In this document: piece by piece, positions 50,718-59,706 of the stretch | Position numbering within the stretch: the stretch's first letter is position 1 | Layout: each line of letters opens with the position of its first letter | NCBI GenBank assembly: GCA_024401715.1 | Contig: JAKSKO010000002.1 | Location: 1 to 64,000, forward strand | Direction: 5' to 3' | Origin: Bacteroidales bacterium | Lineage (GTDB): Bacteria; Bacteroidota; Bacteroidia; Bacteroidales; UBA932 | DNA: 64,000 nt | Program-made: the position numbers and the translations under genes | Notes under the pieces: generated by a model | Seen by the model: only the letters and a program-made list of their open reading frames with translations | What the model was told of the DNA's origin: nothing | Databases searched by the model: none

Positions 50718-51134
50718 TCATGCATATACGGGACGGAATGCATCGGGGATGTATTCTATCCTGTAGGATGCGCCATCGGCGTCCCACACTATGGTAATGA
50801 TGTCAAAAATGATTTCATCCAGGAACAGTTTGCGGTCCCTGAACGCTTTGGAGGCCATATAGGCCTTTGCCCCCTTCACAAGATTGGCCTGCTTTTTGGC
50901 ATTCACAGCCTCCCATGGCTCTCCCTCCACGGGTTCCTTACGGCTTTTCACCTCCACGAAACGCAGGCAGGAAGTCTTCACATCGGCACAGATGATATCC
51001 AGCTCCTGATGCCCGCAATGGATGTTGCGCTCCAGGACAATCATGCCCTTGCTTTCCAGAAAAGCTGCCGCGATATCCTCTCCCTGCCTTCCCAGCGCCT
51101 TGCGCGCCACATCTTTTTCCTTAAGACCTTTCAT
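50718..51134 (-). CDS. YraN/UPF0102 family nuclease-like protein
   Basis: 138 residues from the ATG at 51134. ARKALGRQGEDIAAAFLESKG, ERNIHCGHQELDIICAD and RFVEVKSRK follow the E...E-x-D...E-x-K pattern of the restriction-endonuclease-like UPF0102 family, of unknown function but linked to DNA processing. The long ORF continuing upstream to 51485 is only an open frame through aspA and is dismissed. It converges on the nagB-folA stop with 3 bp between and lies behind the aspA terminator. Confidence 0.85.
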   Translation of the reverse strand: MKGLKEKDVARKALGRQGEDIAAAFLESKGMIVLERNIHCGHQELDIICADVKTSCLRFVEVKSRKEPVEGEPWEAVNAKKQANLVKGAKAYMASKAFRDRKLFLDEIIFDIITIVWDADGASYRIEYIPDAFRPVYA

Positions 51135-51146
51135 GGCGCTAAAATA

Positions 51147-51176
51147 AAAATAGTTGCAGGTGATTGCAACTATTTT
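51147..51176 (-). terminator. Rho-independent terminator of aspA, overlapping its stop codon
   Basis: Perfect 12-bp stem AAAATAGTTGCA (51147-51158) with TGCAACTATTTT (51165-51176) and a 6-nt loop. On the minus strand it is followed by a T-rich run. The TAG stop of aspA lies inside the stem, so ribosomes reaching the stop would disturb folding. Confidence 0.7.
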
Positions 51177-52585
51177 AAAGGTTTTATATCCAGTTTCACC
51201 GGTTTTATCAGATTCTCCGGTTTCAGAATCTCGTCCAGGTCCTCTTTGGAGAGAATGCCCTTTTCCAGAACCAGGCTGTAGATGCTGCGTCCGTTCAGAT
51301 GGGCCTCCTTGGCAATGGCCGATGAATGCTTGTAGCCTATGTAAGGGTTCAGGGCGGTTACAACGCCAAGGCTGTCGTGCACATGTTTCGCGCACTTCTC
51401 CGGGTTGGAATGTATGCCCTCTATGCAGTTCACGCGCAGGGTTTTCATACCGTTCATCAGCAGTTCCGCGCTCTCGAAACAGCACTGCACCATAACGGGC
51501 TCCATGGCGTTAAGCTCCAGCTGGGCAGCCTCGCCGCTCATGGTAACGCACACGTCGTTGCCCATAACCTTGTAGCATACCTGGCTCATCACCTCCGGAA
51601 TAACAGGATTCACCTTGCCCGGCATGATTGAAGATCCGGGCTGCTTCTTCGGAAGGCTTATCTCTCCCAAACCGCAGCGCGGGCCCGATGACATAAGGCG
51701 AAGGTCGTTGCTCATCTTGCTAAGTTTCACCGCAAGGCGCTTCATGGCGGCACTGTAGCCCACAAGGCTGGTGGTGTCCGATGTTGCGCCCACAAGGTTC
51801 GAAGCAAGGCGTATGTTCCAGCGCGTAAGATTCCTAAGGGCCTCCACGCACAATTCCGCATAACCAGGTTCGCTGCATATTCCCGTGCCTATGGCCGTTG
51901 CACCCATATTCACAACCAGAAGGTCGTCGGCCGCCTCGTCCAGATGCTTCAGTTCGTCTTCCAGAACTGCCGCAAAACCGCTGAAAGTCTGCCCCAGAGT
52001 CATGGGAACAGCATCCTGCATCTGTGTACGGCCCATTTTCAGAACACCGGCAAATTCTTCCGCCTTCACCTTTATGTTGGAGATAAGCTCCATGAGGCAC
52101 ACCTTAAGCCTGCAATGCGTAAAATACAGGCCTATGTGGGCGAAGGTTGGATAGGCGTCATTCGTGCTCTGGCTACGGTTCACATGGTCGTTGGGATGGC
52201 AATGGATGAAGTCTCCCAGCTCGTAGCCCATAATCTGCAGGGCGCGGTTGGCAATAACCTCATTGGCATTCATGTTGGTGGAGGTTCCCGCACCGCCCTG
52301 TATCATGTCTATGGGGAAAGATGATGCCAAGGTGCCGTCACAAACCTCGCGGCAAGCCTGCATTATGGCATCGAACTGCTGCCGGGACAGCAGTCCCTGC
52401 TGGAAGTTGGCCATAGCCGCTCCCATCTTTGTTATTCCTATGCCCTTCAGATAGTCCGGATATTCGTTCACGTGAAAGTGCGATATCTGGAAGTTTTCCA
52501 TACAGCGGAGAGTCTGCACATCCCAAAGCGCATCGGCCGGAACCTGCTTCTCTCCCAATAAATCTGAGCCTGTTCTATATTTCAT
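51170..52585 (-). CDS. aspA: Aspartate ammonia-lyase
   Basis: 471 residues of the fumarase/aspartase superfamily: QGGAGTSTNMNANEVIANRAL, HPNDHVNRSQSTNDAYP and the mobile catalytic loop PGSSIMPGKVNPVIPEVM-Q-x-CYKV with its Ser. Wording of the last block (QVCYKVMGND) and YKHSSAIAKEAHLNGRSIYSLVLEKGILS favours aspartase over fumarase. It splits aspartate into fumarate and ammonia. The start is 1 bp after the stop of aspS, so synthesis is coupled to aspartyl-tRNA synthetase. The assignment against fumarate hydratase is likely but not absolute. Confidence 0.9.
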   Translation of the reverse strand: MKYRTGSDLLGEKQVPADALWDVQTLRCMENFQISHFHVNEYPDYLKGIGITKMGAAMANFQQGLLSRQQFDAIMQACREVCDGTLASSFPIDMIQGGAGTSTNMNANEVIANRALQIMGYELGDFIHCHPNDHVNRSQSTNDAYPTFAHIGLYFTHCRLKVCLMELISNIKVKAEEFAGVLKMGRTQMQDAVPMTLGQTFSGFAAVLEDELKHLDEAADDLLVVNMGATAIGTGICSEPGYAELCVEALRNLTRWNIRLASNLVGATSDTTSLVGYSAAMKRLAVKLSKMSNDLRLMSSGPRCGLGEISLPKKQPGSSIMPGKVNPVIPEVMSQVCYKVMGNDVCVTMSGEAAQLELNAMEPVMVQCCFESAELLMNGMKTLRVNCIEGIHSNPEKCAKHVHDSLGVVTALNPYIGYKHSSAIAKEAHLNGRSIYSLVLEKGILSKEDLDEILKPENLIKPVKLDIKPLK

Positions 52586-52586
52586 G

Positions 52587-54359
52587 TTATTCAGCCTTCG
52601 GAGCTGTGCTCTGCAGGAAGAGCTCGTCCATCTGAATCTGGTCTATCTGGGAAGGAGAATCTATCATCACGTCACGTCCCTGGTTGTTCTTAGGGAAGGC
52701 TATGTAATCCCTGATGGTCTCCTGTCCGCCGAAGAGGGCGCAAACACGGTCGAAACCGAATGCCAGACCTCCGTGAGGCGGCGCGCCGAACTTGAAGGCG
52801 TTGATGATGAAGCCGAACTTATACTCTGCATCCTCCTTGCTTATGCCCAGAACCTCAAACATGCGGCTCTGCATATCGGCATTGTGGATACGGATGGAAC
52901 CGCCGCCAAGCTCTGTGCCGTTAAGCACGAAGTCATAGGCATTGGCACAAACGCGCTCCAGATCCTCTTTCTTATCGCTGTAGAACCACTGCTCGTGCTC
53001 CGGCTTCGGCGCTGTGAAAGGATGGTGCATTGCATAGAAGCGCTGGGTTTCGTCGTCCCACTCCAACAGAGGGAAGTCCACAATCCACAGAGGGGCGAAC
53101 ACCTTAGGGTCTCTCAGGCCCAGACGGTTACCCATCTCTATACGCAGCACGCCCAGCATGTTCTGTGTCTTGCGTTTCGCGCCGCAAAGAACTAGAACCA
53201 GGTCTCCGGCCTTAGCACCTGCGGCCTCAGCCATTGCCTTGACCTCTTCCGGAGTGTAGAACTTGTCCACACTGCTCTTGAACGTGCCATCGGCATTGCA
53301 CTTGATGTATACCAGGCCCTTGGCACCCACCTGCGGGCGTTTCACCCACTCTGTGAGGGCGTCAAGCTCCTTGCGTGTGTATTCCGCACAACCCTCGGCG
53401 GCAATTGCGCCAACATAGTCCACACTGTCGAACACGCTGAAACCGTGTCCCTGTGCAAGGGCTGTGATCTCGTGAATCTTCATTCCGAAGCGGATATCCG
53501 GTTTGTCGCTGCCATAGAAGTCCATTGCGTCATACCAGCTCATGCGCGGGATAGGGTTGGCGATATCCACGCCAAGCGCGTTCTTGAACATCTGGCGCAT
53601 CATGCCCTCGAAGGTGTTCAAAACGTCCTCCTGCTCTACGAAAGACATCTCGCAGTCTATCTGTGTGAACTCCGGCTGACGGTCTGCGCGCAGGTCCTCG
53701 TCGCGGAAGCAGCGCACAATCTGGAAATAGCGGTCGTAACCCGATACCATAAGCAGCTGCTTGAAGGTCTGCGGACTCTGCGGAAGGGCATAGAACTGGC
53801 CCGGATTCATACGTGAAGGAACCACGAAGTCACGGGCGCCTTCCGGAGTGGACTTGATTAGATAAGGGGTCTCTATCTCCATGAAACCCTGCTTGTCCAG
53901 ATATGTGCGTATCTCCTGTGCAAGGCGGTGGCGCAGGGCCAGGGCGCGCTGCAGAGGCGGACGGCGCAGATCCAGATAACGGTATTTCGCACGGATGTCC
54001 TCTCCGCCGTCGGAATTCTCCTCAATTGTGAAAGGAGGGGTGACGCTCTCGTTAAGGACATTCAGGGATTCCACGATAATCTCTATCTCTCCGGTAGGGA
54101 TATTTTTGTTCTTGCTGTAGCGCTCTGCCACAACACCGCTTGCCTGGATAACCCACTCACGGCCAAGCTTGCCGGCCATCTGGCGCAGCTCTTCTGCCGC
54201 ATCCTCGTTGAAAGCCAGCTGGGTGATGCCGTAACGGTCTCGCAGGTCCACAAAAGTAAGGGCACCAAGGTTATGAACGCTCTGTACCCATCCGGCCAGT
54301 GTAACTTTCTGGCCCACATTTTCTATGCGGAGTTCTCCGCAGGTATTGCTTCTATACAT
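52587..54359 (-). CDS. aspS: Aspartyl-tRNA synthetase
   Basis: 590 residues. An N-terminal OB-fold anticodon domain ([22 protein letters not shown]) is followed by class II core motifs: [21 protein letters not shown], motif 2 [18 protein letters not shown], the bacterial GAD insertion (about 285-415), and motif 3 [15 protein letters not shown]. The ATG at 54359 ([10 protein letters not shown]) is chosen; the reading frame extends further only through a TTG. A -7 element lies 29 nt upstream. Confidence 0.97.
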   Translation of the reverse strand: MYRSNTCGELRIENVGQKVTLAGWVQSVHNLGALTFVDLRDRYGITQLAFNEDAAEELRQMAGKLGREWVIQASGVVAERYSKNKNIPTGEIEIIVESLNVLNESVTPPFTIEENSDGGEDIRAKYRYLDLRRPPLQRALALRHRLAQEIRTYLDKQGFMEIETPYLIKSTPEGARDFVVPSRMNPGQFYALPQSPQTFKQLLMVSGYDRYFQIVRCFRDEDLRADRQPEFTQIDCEMSFVEQEDVLNTFEGMMRQMFKNALGVDIANPIPRMSWYDAMDFYGSDKPDIRFGMKIHEITALAQGHGFSVFDSVDYVGAIAAEGCAEYTRKELDALTEWVKRPQVGAKGLVYIKCNADGTFKSSVDKFYTPEEVKAMAEAAGAKAGDLVLVLCGAKRKTQNMLGVLRIEMGNRLGLRDPKVFAPLWIVDFPLLEWDDETQRFYAMHHPFTAPKPEHEQWFYSDKKEDLERVCANAYDFVLNGTELGGGSIRIHNADMQSRMFEVLGISKEDAEYKFGFIINAFKFGAPPHGGLAFGFDRVCALFGGQETIRDYIAFPKNNQGRDVMIDSPSQIDQIQMDELFLQSTAPKAE

Positions 54360-54388
54360 CTTGTATAAGTTTATTTCCAATAATCACG

Positions 54389-54396
54389 CAAATATA
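54389..54396 (-). promoter_or_regulatory. -7 element of aspS-aspA
   Basis: Minus strand TATATTTG, full TAnnTTTG match, 29 nt before the aspS ATG. No exact -33. Confidence 0.5.
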
Positions 54397-54435
54397 ATTT
54401 AATTTGGCTAAATTGCACAGATTTTTGGAAGCAAT

Positions 54436-55281
54436 ATGGAAGTTAGAGCAAAGAAAGCCCTCGGTCAGCATTTCCTAACCGATTTGGGAATAGCACAAAG
54501 GATAGTGGATTCACTGGACCCTGCCCTGTGTCCCGCACAGGACCAAGCCCCGTCCCGGGAAGGAGCAAACAGGATGCCAACCCTTGAGATAGGCCCCGGC
54601 ATGGGCGTCATATCCCAGTATCTCCTGGAGCGCGAAGACCTGGATTTCCGCATGATAGAGATAGACACGGAATCCGTGAATTATCTTCTTGGCCACTTCC
54701 CCAAGGCCTACGGACGCATTCTGGAAGGAGACTTCCTGAAGCTGAAGCTGGATGCCCTTTACGGCAGCGGACCTTTCTGCGTCATCGGAAACTTCCCCTA
54801 CAATATCTCTTCGCAGATCTTCTTCAAGATACTGGACTACCGCAGCCAGGTTCCCCAGGTTGTGTGCATGATACAGAAAGAGGTGGCCGAAAGGATAGCC
54901 GAAAAGCCCGGCACGAAAACCTACGGCATACTAAGCGTGCTTCTGCAGGCCTGGTACGACATAGAATACCTCTTCACCGTTGGCTCCGGAGCCTTTGCCC
55001 CGCCTCCAAAGGTGCAAAGCGCCGTCATACGTCTGCGCCGCAACGGCCGCAAAGATCTGGGCTGCGACGAAGCCCTTTTCAAAACAGTGGTTAAGACAGC
55101 CTTCGGCCAGAGGCGCAAAACCCTCAGGAACAGCCTCAAACCCCTTGTACAGGCAAAAGCCGGACGCGAGGGCTGGGACACCGATGCCCTGTCCGCCTTT
55201 CTTGCCGATCCCGTATGGGAGCTGCGCCCCGAAAGGCTTGGAGTGGAGGAATTCATAGCACTTACAGTTAAACTATCATAA
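54436..55281 (+). CDS. rsmA: 16S rRNA dimethyladenosine transferase (KsgA)
   Basis: 281 residues. KKALGQHFLTD at the N-terminus, SAM motif I LEIGPGMGVISQYL, IEGDF-type loop (LEGDFLKL), motif IV GNFPYNISSQI (catalytic N-x-PY) and FAPPPKVQSAVIRL. It dimethylates A1518 and A1519 of 16S rRNA during small-subunit maturation. A short extra loop (about residues 33-47, with CPAQDQAPSREG) precedes motif I and is not usual. Divergent from aspS. Confidence 0.95.
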   Translation: MEVRAKKALGQHFLTDLGIAQRIVDSLDPALCPAQDQAPSREGANRMPTLEIGPGMGVISQYLLEREDLDFRMIEIDTESVNYLLGHFPKAYGRILEGDFLKLKLDALYGSGPFCVIGNFPYNISSQIFFKILDYRSQVPQVVCMIQKEVAERIAEKPGTKTYGILSVLLQAWYDIEYLFTVGSGAFAPPPKVQSAVIRLRRNGRKDLGCDEALFKTVVKTAFGQRRKTLRNSLKPLVQAKAGREGWDTDALSAFLADPVWELRPERLGVEEFIALTVKLS

Positions 55282-55294
55282 TTACAGTATAGAC

Positions 55295-55747
55295 ATGACA
55301 CTAGAAGAAATTATCCAGAACGACCTTAAAGAGGCCATGAAAGCAAAGGATGCTGTGGCACTTGCATCCGTACGCGCAATCAAATCTGCCATCCTTCTTG
55401 CAAAGACAGCCGAAGGTGCTGCAGACAAAGCCCTGCAGGACAGCGATATCGTAAAGCTTATCCAGAAACTTGTGAAGCAGCGCAAGGAAAGCGCAGAGCA
55501 GTACACAGCAGCAGGCCGCGCGGAACTTGCGGAGAACGAGCTTGCAGAGGCCTCAAAGATGGAGAAATACCTTCCGAAGCAGCTTTCTGCAGAGGAGATA
55601 GAGAAAGCTGTGGCCACTGCCATTGCAGAGCTTGGTGCAAAGACAAAAGCAGATATGGGCAAAGTTATGGGCGTGGTAACCAAACGCCTTGCAGGCCTTG
55701 CCGACGGACGCGCCATCAGCGATGCGGTGAAACGTATGCTGGAGTAA
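55295..55747 (+). CDS. GatB/YqeY domain protein
   Basis: 150 residues, nearly all helical: MTLEEIIQNDLKEAMKAKDAVAL, VRAIKSAI, ESAEQYTAAGRAELAENELAE and FLPxQLS-type EKYLPKQLSAEEIEKAV, matching YqeY proteins. These share the tail domain of the GatB amidotransferase subunit. YqeY's precise role is not established. 13 bp behind rsmA and probably co-transcribed. Its last 32 bases overlap the convergent small gene. Confidence 0.92.
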   Translation: MTLEEIIQNDLKEAMKAKDAVALASVRAIKSAILLAKTAEGAADKALQDSDIVKLIQKLVKQRKESAEQYTAAGRAELAENELAEASKMEKYLPKQLSAEEIEKAVATAIAELGAKTKADMGKVMGVVTKRLAGLADGRAISDAVKRMLE

Positions 55748-55946
55748 GCACCATTTTTACGGTCACATCATTTCTGTAGCATTCCCACACCGTTTCACCG
55801 TCCACTCCCAAGGTGGTCATAAGCAGGGCATCGGCCTGTTTCGGGCTTATCCCTATTTCGGTGCAGATTCCGGCGAAAGAATTCCCGTTTGTGCGGCAGA
55901 GCGTAAGTTCACGCTCCAGTTTTTGAAGAATTTCAAGATTTTTCAT
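55716..55946 (-). CDS. Small unknown protein (76 aa)
   Basis: MKNLEILQKLERELTLCRTNG then GICTEIGISPKQADALLMTTLGVDGETVWECYRN. The middle looks like a helix-turn-helix (GISPKQADALL) but is too short to assign. A full TAnnTTTG -7 element lies 15 nt before this ATG, which supports a real gene and the shorter start over 55964. It overlaps the 3' end of yqeY on the opposite strand, so mutual interference is possible. I do not recognise a family. Confidence 0.5.
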   Translation of the reverse strand: MKNLEILQKLERELTLCRTNGNSFAGICTEIGISPKQADALLMTTLGVDGETVWECYRNDVTVKMVLTPAYVSPHR

Positions 55947-55961
55947 AATATTTGTTTTTGC

Positions 55962-55969
55962 CAAATATA
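55962..55969 (-). promoter_or_regulatory. -7 element of the small unknown gene
   Basis: Minus strand TATATTTG, 15 nt before the ATG at 55946. Confidence 0.45.
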
Positions 55970-56010
55970 CATCGGGTATAATTAATTTATACAGCGGATG
56001 CGGTTTTCAA

Positions 56011-56080
56011 TGTACGATTTTGTGATTTTTAGTGCTTTTTGTAAATTTTGAGGTTTTTTTGTGTACATATGTACGATTTT
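56011..56080. promoter_or_regulatory. Candidate operator region upstream of the XRE regulator
   Basis: In the AT-rich 55970-56142 gap, TGTACGATTTT occurs twice (56011-56021 and 56070-56080). The second copy overlaps a perfect 12-bp palindrome GTACATATGTAC at 56063-56074. Repeated and palindromic sites just ahead of a helix-turn-helix gene suggest autoregulation. Confidence 0.45.
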
Positions 56081-56142
56081 TCTATACCATATATTAGAAT
56101 TTATTGATATATTTTAGTTGCCTGGTATCAAAAATCTATACT

Positions 56143-56550
56143 ATGGCACAGAAAGAACTTCCATTATCAATCCCCAGAAAAGCGCTTGAAGACATAAAGA
56201 CAACAAGGGAACAGAAAGGCATAACACAACAGGAACTGGCAGACAGGATAGACAAGACAAGGGTCACCTATCTCCGTTTTGAAAACGGACAGACAAACCT
56301 GCTTTCAGAGACCTTCCGCAAGATTTGCTCCGAGCTGGACCTGAACGCATACGTCTATGTCCTGCCCGCAGACCGTGAAGAATTGGACATAAAGGCTCTG
56401 GACCAGCTTCTGCAACAGAAAGACGAAAGGATTGCAGCCCTGGAGGCAGAGTTGGAGGAGGCCCGGGAAAAAATCAGGGAGAACAAGGTTACCCTGCAAC
56501 TAATAACAGAGTTGTACAACCAGCTTAAAAAGGAAAAGGAAGAAGCTTGA
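56143..56550 (+). CDS. XRE-family helix-turn-helix protein with C-terminal coiled coil
   Basis: 135 residues from the ATG at 56143. A HTH_3 domain at about 15-65 (ALEDIKTTREQKGITQQELADRIDKTRVTYLRFENGQTN) precedes a strongly charged coiled coil (about 85-135, DERIAALEAELEEAREKIRENK). The coiled coil likely drives dimerisation. It sits 6 bp before rnhB, in an apparent three-gene unit with rnhB and mrp. A toxin partner was looked for and not seen. The target is unknown. Confidence 0.85.
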   Translation: MAQKELPLSIPRKALEDIKTTREQKGITQQELADRIDKTRVTYLRFENGQTNLLSETFRKICSELDLNAYVYVLPADREELDIKALDQLLQQKDERIAALEAELEEAREKIRENKVTLQLITELYNQLKKEKEEA

Positions 56551-56556
56551 AAAAGA

Positions 56557-57162
56557 ATGGAAAACAGGCTTAAGGCATATATGGAAGAGGGGCGCCTGGA
56601 AGCAGGCTGCGACGAGGCCGGCAGAGGGCCCCTTGCCGGATCTGTATTTGCCGCCGCCGTAATCCTTCCTTCAGACTTCCATCATCCGCTGCTGAACGAC
56701 AGCAAGCAGATGAGCGAGAAAAACAGGGAACTGCTTCGGCCCATAATAGAGAAAGAAGCCGTAGCCTGGGCGGTGGAAGAGGTAAGCGCGCAGGAGATAG
56801 ACCAGCTGAACATACTTTGGGCCAGCGTCACGGGCATGCAGAGGGCCGTACGCAGGCTGCAGGTGAAACCGGACTTCCTTCTTATAGACGGAAACAAATT
56901 CCGTCCCTTTGACGGCTACGCCTACAAGACCGTAGTTAAAGGGGACGCAACATATGCCAGCATAGCTGCCGCATCTGTCCTGGCAAAGACCTACAGGGAC
57001 GAATACATGCGGCGCCTGGCACAGGAGTACCCGCAATACGGCTGGGAGCGCAACATGGGCTACCCCACCCGCGAACACATAGAGGCAATAAAGAAATTCG
57101 GCTATACGCCGCATCACAGGAAAAGCTTCCATTTGAAAGAATTGGAGCCAACGCTTTTTTAA
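56557..57162 (+). CDS. rnhB: Ribonuclease HII
   Basis: 201 residues. The active-site start AGCDEAGRGPLAGSVFAAAVIL (Asp, Glu), LNDSKQMSEKNREL, LLIDGNKF with the third acidic residue and KGDATYASIAAASVLAKTYRDEYM with the fourth are all present. RNase HII cuts RNA at RNA-DNA junctions and single ribonucleotides in duplex DNA. Length matches the family. 4 bp before mrp. Confidence 0.96.
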   Translation: MENRLKAYMEEGRLEAGCDEAGRGPLAGSVFAAAVILPSDFHHPLLNDSKQMSEKNRELLRPIIEKEAVAWAVEEVSAQEIDQLNILWASVTGMQRAVRRLQVKPDFLLIDGNKFRPFDGYAYKTVVKGDATYASIAAASVLAKTYRDEYMRRLAQEYPQYGWERNMGYPTREHIEAIKKFGYTPHHRKSFHLKELEPTLF

Positions 57163-57166
57163 GATT

Positions 57167-58210
57167 ATGAACGAGAAAAGAATAAGAGAAGAACTGGCAC
57201 AGGTGTTTCACCCGGCCAAAGACAAAAGCATCATAGACCTTGGCATGGTGCAGGACGTAAGGATTGAAGGCGAAACGGCCACCGTAACCCTGGCCTTCAG
57301 CAAACACCGCGACCCCCTTGCAGAATACCTTATGGACGCCACCCGCGCGGCAATAATGCGCGCATTGGGCAAGGGCTTCAAGGCCGAGGTGAAAACCGTA
57401 ATAAAGGAAGAGCCGAAAGCGGCGAAGAAAGGCCTGGAGCTGGATAACAGCGAGCTTGAGGAGGTGGGCCAGATAATAGGCATATCATCCGGAAAGGGCG
57501 GCGTGGGAAAAAGCACCGTGGCCGTTAACCTTGCCATAGCCCTGGCACGTCTGGGCTACAAGGTGGGCCTTGCCGATGCCGATGTATACGGCCCGTCCGT
57601 TCCGAAAATGACAGGAACCGAAGGCGCTGTGCCCGAAGCCCTGCGTGAAGGCGAGAAAGACATTATCCTTCCTGTGGAGAAATACGGAGTGAAATGGATG
57701 AGCATAGGCTATTTCACCACCCCGGAGCAGGCCCTCATCTGGCGCGGCCCTATGGCCTGCAACGCCCTCAAGCAGATGATTCAGCAGGTGCGCTGGGGAC
57801 AGCTGGACTTCCTTCTTATAGACATGCCTCCGGGAACAGGCGACATCCACATAAGCCTGGTGCACGATATCCCTCTCACAGGGGCCGTAATCGTAAGCAC
57901 ACCGCAGGATGTAGCCCTTGCCGATGTGGAGAAGGGCGTCAACATGTTCCGTAATCCTAACGTGAACAAGCCTATCCTGGGACTTGTGGAAAACATGGCC
58001 TGGTTCACCCCTGAAGAGCATCCGCAGGAGAAATACTATATTTTCGGAAAGGATGGCGGCCTGCGCATGGCACAGAAATACGATATCCCTCTTCTTGGAC
58101 AGATACCTCTTGTACAAAGCATACGCGAAGGCGGAGACGCCGGAGAGCCTGCAGCACTGGGGTCAAGACCAGACAGCCTGGCCTTCCTGGAACTTGCCGG
58201 CAAACTCTGA
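57167..58210 (+). CDS. Mrp/ApbC-type Fe-S carrier P-loop ATPase
   Basis: 347 residues. An N-terminal MIP18/DUF59 domain (about 1-85: IIDLGMVQDVRIEGETATVTL) is followed by a deviant Walker A ISSGKGGVGKSTVAVNLA (about 106), GLADADVYGPSVPKM, and LLIDMPPGTGDIHISL. Mrp proteins hold and pass on [4Fe-4S] clusters. The C-terminal C-x-x-C usual in this family is not visible: the corresponding stretch reads ENMAWFTPEEHPQEKYYIFG, so cluster binding may differ. Third gene of the XRE-rnhB-mrp unit, converging on the GH30 gene. Confidence 0.92.
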   Translation: MNEKRIREELAQVFHPAKDKSIIDLGMVQDVRIEGETATVTLAFSKHRDPLAEYLMDATRAAIMRALGKGFKAEVKTVIKEEPKAAKKGLELDNSELEEVGQIIGISSGKGGVGKSTVAVNLAIALARLGYKVGLADADVYGPSVPKMTGTEGAVPEALREGEKDIILPVEKYGVKWMSIGYFTTPEQALIWRGPMACNALKQMIQQVRWGQLDFLLIDMPPGTGDIHISLVHDIPLTGAVIVSTPQDVALADVEKGVNMFRNPNVNKPILGLVENMAWFTPEEHPQEKYYIFGKDGGLRMAQKYDIPLLGQIPLVQSIREGGDAGEPAALGSRPDSLAFLELAGKL

Positions 58211-58221
58211 AAATGTAATTT

Positions 58222-59697
58222 CTAGTCCTTCCAGAGGATGGAAGTGATAGAAGCTTCTGGCAAATTAACTTTGACAGCATGTTCACCACTGACGAAAATT
58301 GCAGGGACAGACGATGCGCTTTCGTTAAGGGCAAGCACTGCGAAAGAACCGTCCGGATTCTGGAAAGCCATATAGGTGAGGCCGGCCTTGGTCATTCCGC
58401 TGGTACCAATCCTCACGGCACCAGGCTTAACCACCTTGGAAGCATGTGCAATCTGGTAGTAGTGGGTTCTGCGTGTTGTAATCTTGTATGTACTGCTTGA
58501 AACCTCCACAGCGCCATAGCAGGTCTTGCAGCTGCCTGCCTGAGGGCTGTACGGGCCCTTCTTGTCGTCAAGAACCATATTCCACAGGGTGATACCCTTG
58601 CAGCCGCGCTGCATAGTGCCAAGGAAGATATTCTTGAAATGGCTAAGGATGCAGCCGTCCCATGAATAGTTCCACTCGCCTATAGAAGACTCGGTGAAAT
58701 AGATATCCTTGTCCGGAGCATTCTTTACGATATTGTCCAGCTCGCTGACGCTTCCGCCGTAATCGTGCCAGGCACTGCCGGCAGAGTATTTTGAGGCTTC
58801 AGGATCGTTGTAGATATTCAAAGGATAGTTCTTCTGGTCGGCCATGTTGTCGTAGTTGTAGTTGTGGTCGAAAAGAAGGATACGGGTGTCCAGGCCGGCT
58901 TTCTCCAGACCAGGGCCAAGGGCGGTCTTGATGAAATCGCGCTGGTCTTTCCATGGCATGTAGGTACTCATGGAGTTACCGTGGTTCAGAGGCTCGTTCT
59001 GCGGAGTGAGGGCGGTAACCTTAAAACCGTAGTCCTGCATAACCTGAATCCATTTCACGAAATACTGAGCATAGGCCTCATAGTATTTCGGATCCAGGCG
59101 GCCGCTGGTCCACTGATCGTGCTTTCCGCTGCCGCCGTTACCCATTTTCATCCACTTCGGTGTGGACCAAGGAGATGCAATAATCTTCACATCGGGGTTG
59201 ATGGCATACATTTCCTTCAGAACCGGAATCACAATATCCTGGTCCCTTCTGTCAATCTTGAAGTTCTCCAGGCCTTCCTTGTCGCACCAGGTATACTCCT
59301 CCGTATTGAAGTCCGATGCACCCACTGAAACACGCACCAGGCTTATGCCCAGGCCTTTTTCCTTGTCGAAGAGTTCTACAAGCAGGGCATGACGGTCCTC
59401 GGCTGTCATCTTAAGCATGTTGTAGCATGTAGCCCAGGTCATTGCAGCACCAAAGCCGTCCATCACCTGATATCTCTCTGAAGGATTAAGCTTTACTGCC
59501 GACAGACTTTCTGTTGCATCTATGACATTCACCTGACTGGCCTTGAAGATGCTGCTCATGGATCTGGTTGTTGTATAAACCATGGCCTTATCCTGAGGCT
59601 GTGGCTCAGGACCAGGTGTAGGACCCGGATTATCATTGTTTTTGCTGCCGCAGGAAATTGCCGCCAGGGCAAGAAGAAGGGATACTATATGTTTCAT
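58222..59697 (-). CDS. GH30 family beta-glucanase, lipoprotein (likely beta-1,6-glucanase)
   Basis: 491 residues with a lipoprotein signal (ALAAISC) and a Pro-rich tether (GPTPGPEPQPQ). The GH30 barrel shows VMDGFGAAMT, SPWSTPKWMK, the acid/base in LTPQNEPLNHGN (about 236) and the nucleophile in IYFTESSIGEWNY (about 336), with a C-terminal beta-sandwich. This form is closest to subfamily 3, whose members split beta-1,6-glucan. Placed last in a SusD-binding protein-GH16-GH30 run, it should remove beta-1,6 side chains. The subfamily call is by motif wording only. Confidence 0.88.
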   Translation of the reverse strand: MKHIVSLLLALAAISCGSKNNDNPGPTPGPEPQPQDKAMVYTTTRSMSSIFKASQVNVIDATESLSAVKLNPSERYQVMDGFGAAMTWATCYNMLKMTAEDRHALLVELFDKEKGLGISLVRVSVGASDFNTEEYTWCDKEGLENFKIDRRDQDIVIPVLKEMYAINPDVKIIASPWSTPKWMKMGNGGSGKHDQWTSGRLDPKYYEAYAQYFVKWIQVMQDYGFKVTALTPQNEPLNHGNSMSTYMPWKDQRDFIKTALGPGLEKAGLDTRILLFDHNYNYDNMADQKNYPLNIYNDPEASKYSAGSAWHDYGGSVSELDNIVKNAPDKDIYFTESSIGEWNYSWDGCILSHFKNIFLGTMQRGCKGITLWNMVLDDKKGPYSPQAGSCKTCYGAVEVSSSTYKITTRRTHYYQIAHASKVVKPGAVRIGTSGMTKAGLTYMAFQNPDGSFAVLALNESASSVPAIFVSGEHAVKVNLPEASITSILWKD

Positions 59698-59706
59698 AAC
59701 AGCTTC

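Noticed and set aside
51135..51485. N-terminal extension of the YraN frame
   Set aside because: It runs antisense-frame through aspA with low-complexity Arg/Pro/Gly composition. The family domain starts at the ATG at 51134.
56143..56550. XRE protein as the antitoxin of a toxin-antitoxin pair
   Set aside because: Neighbours are rnhB downstream and a small HTH-like ORF upstream on the other strand. Neither resembles a toxin such as HigB or RelE.
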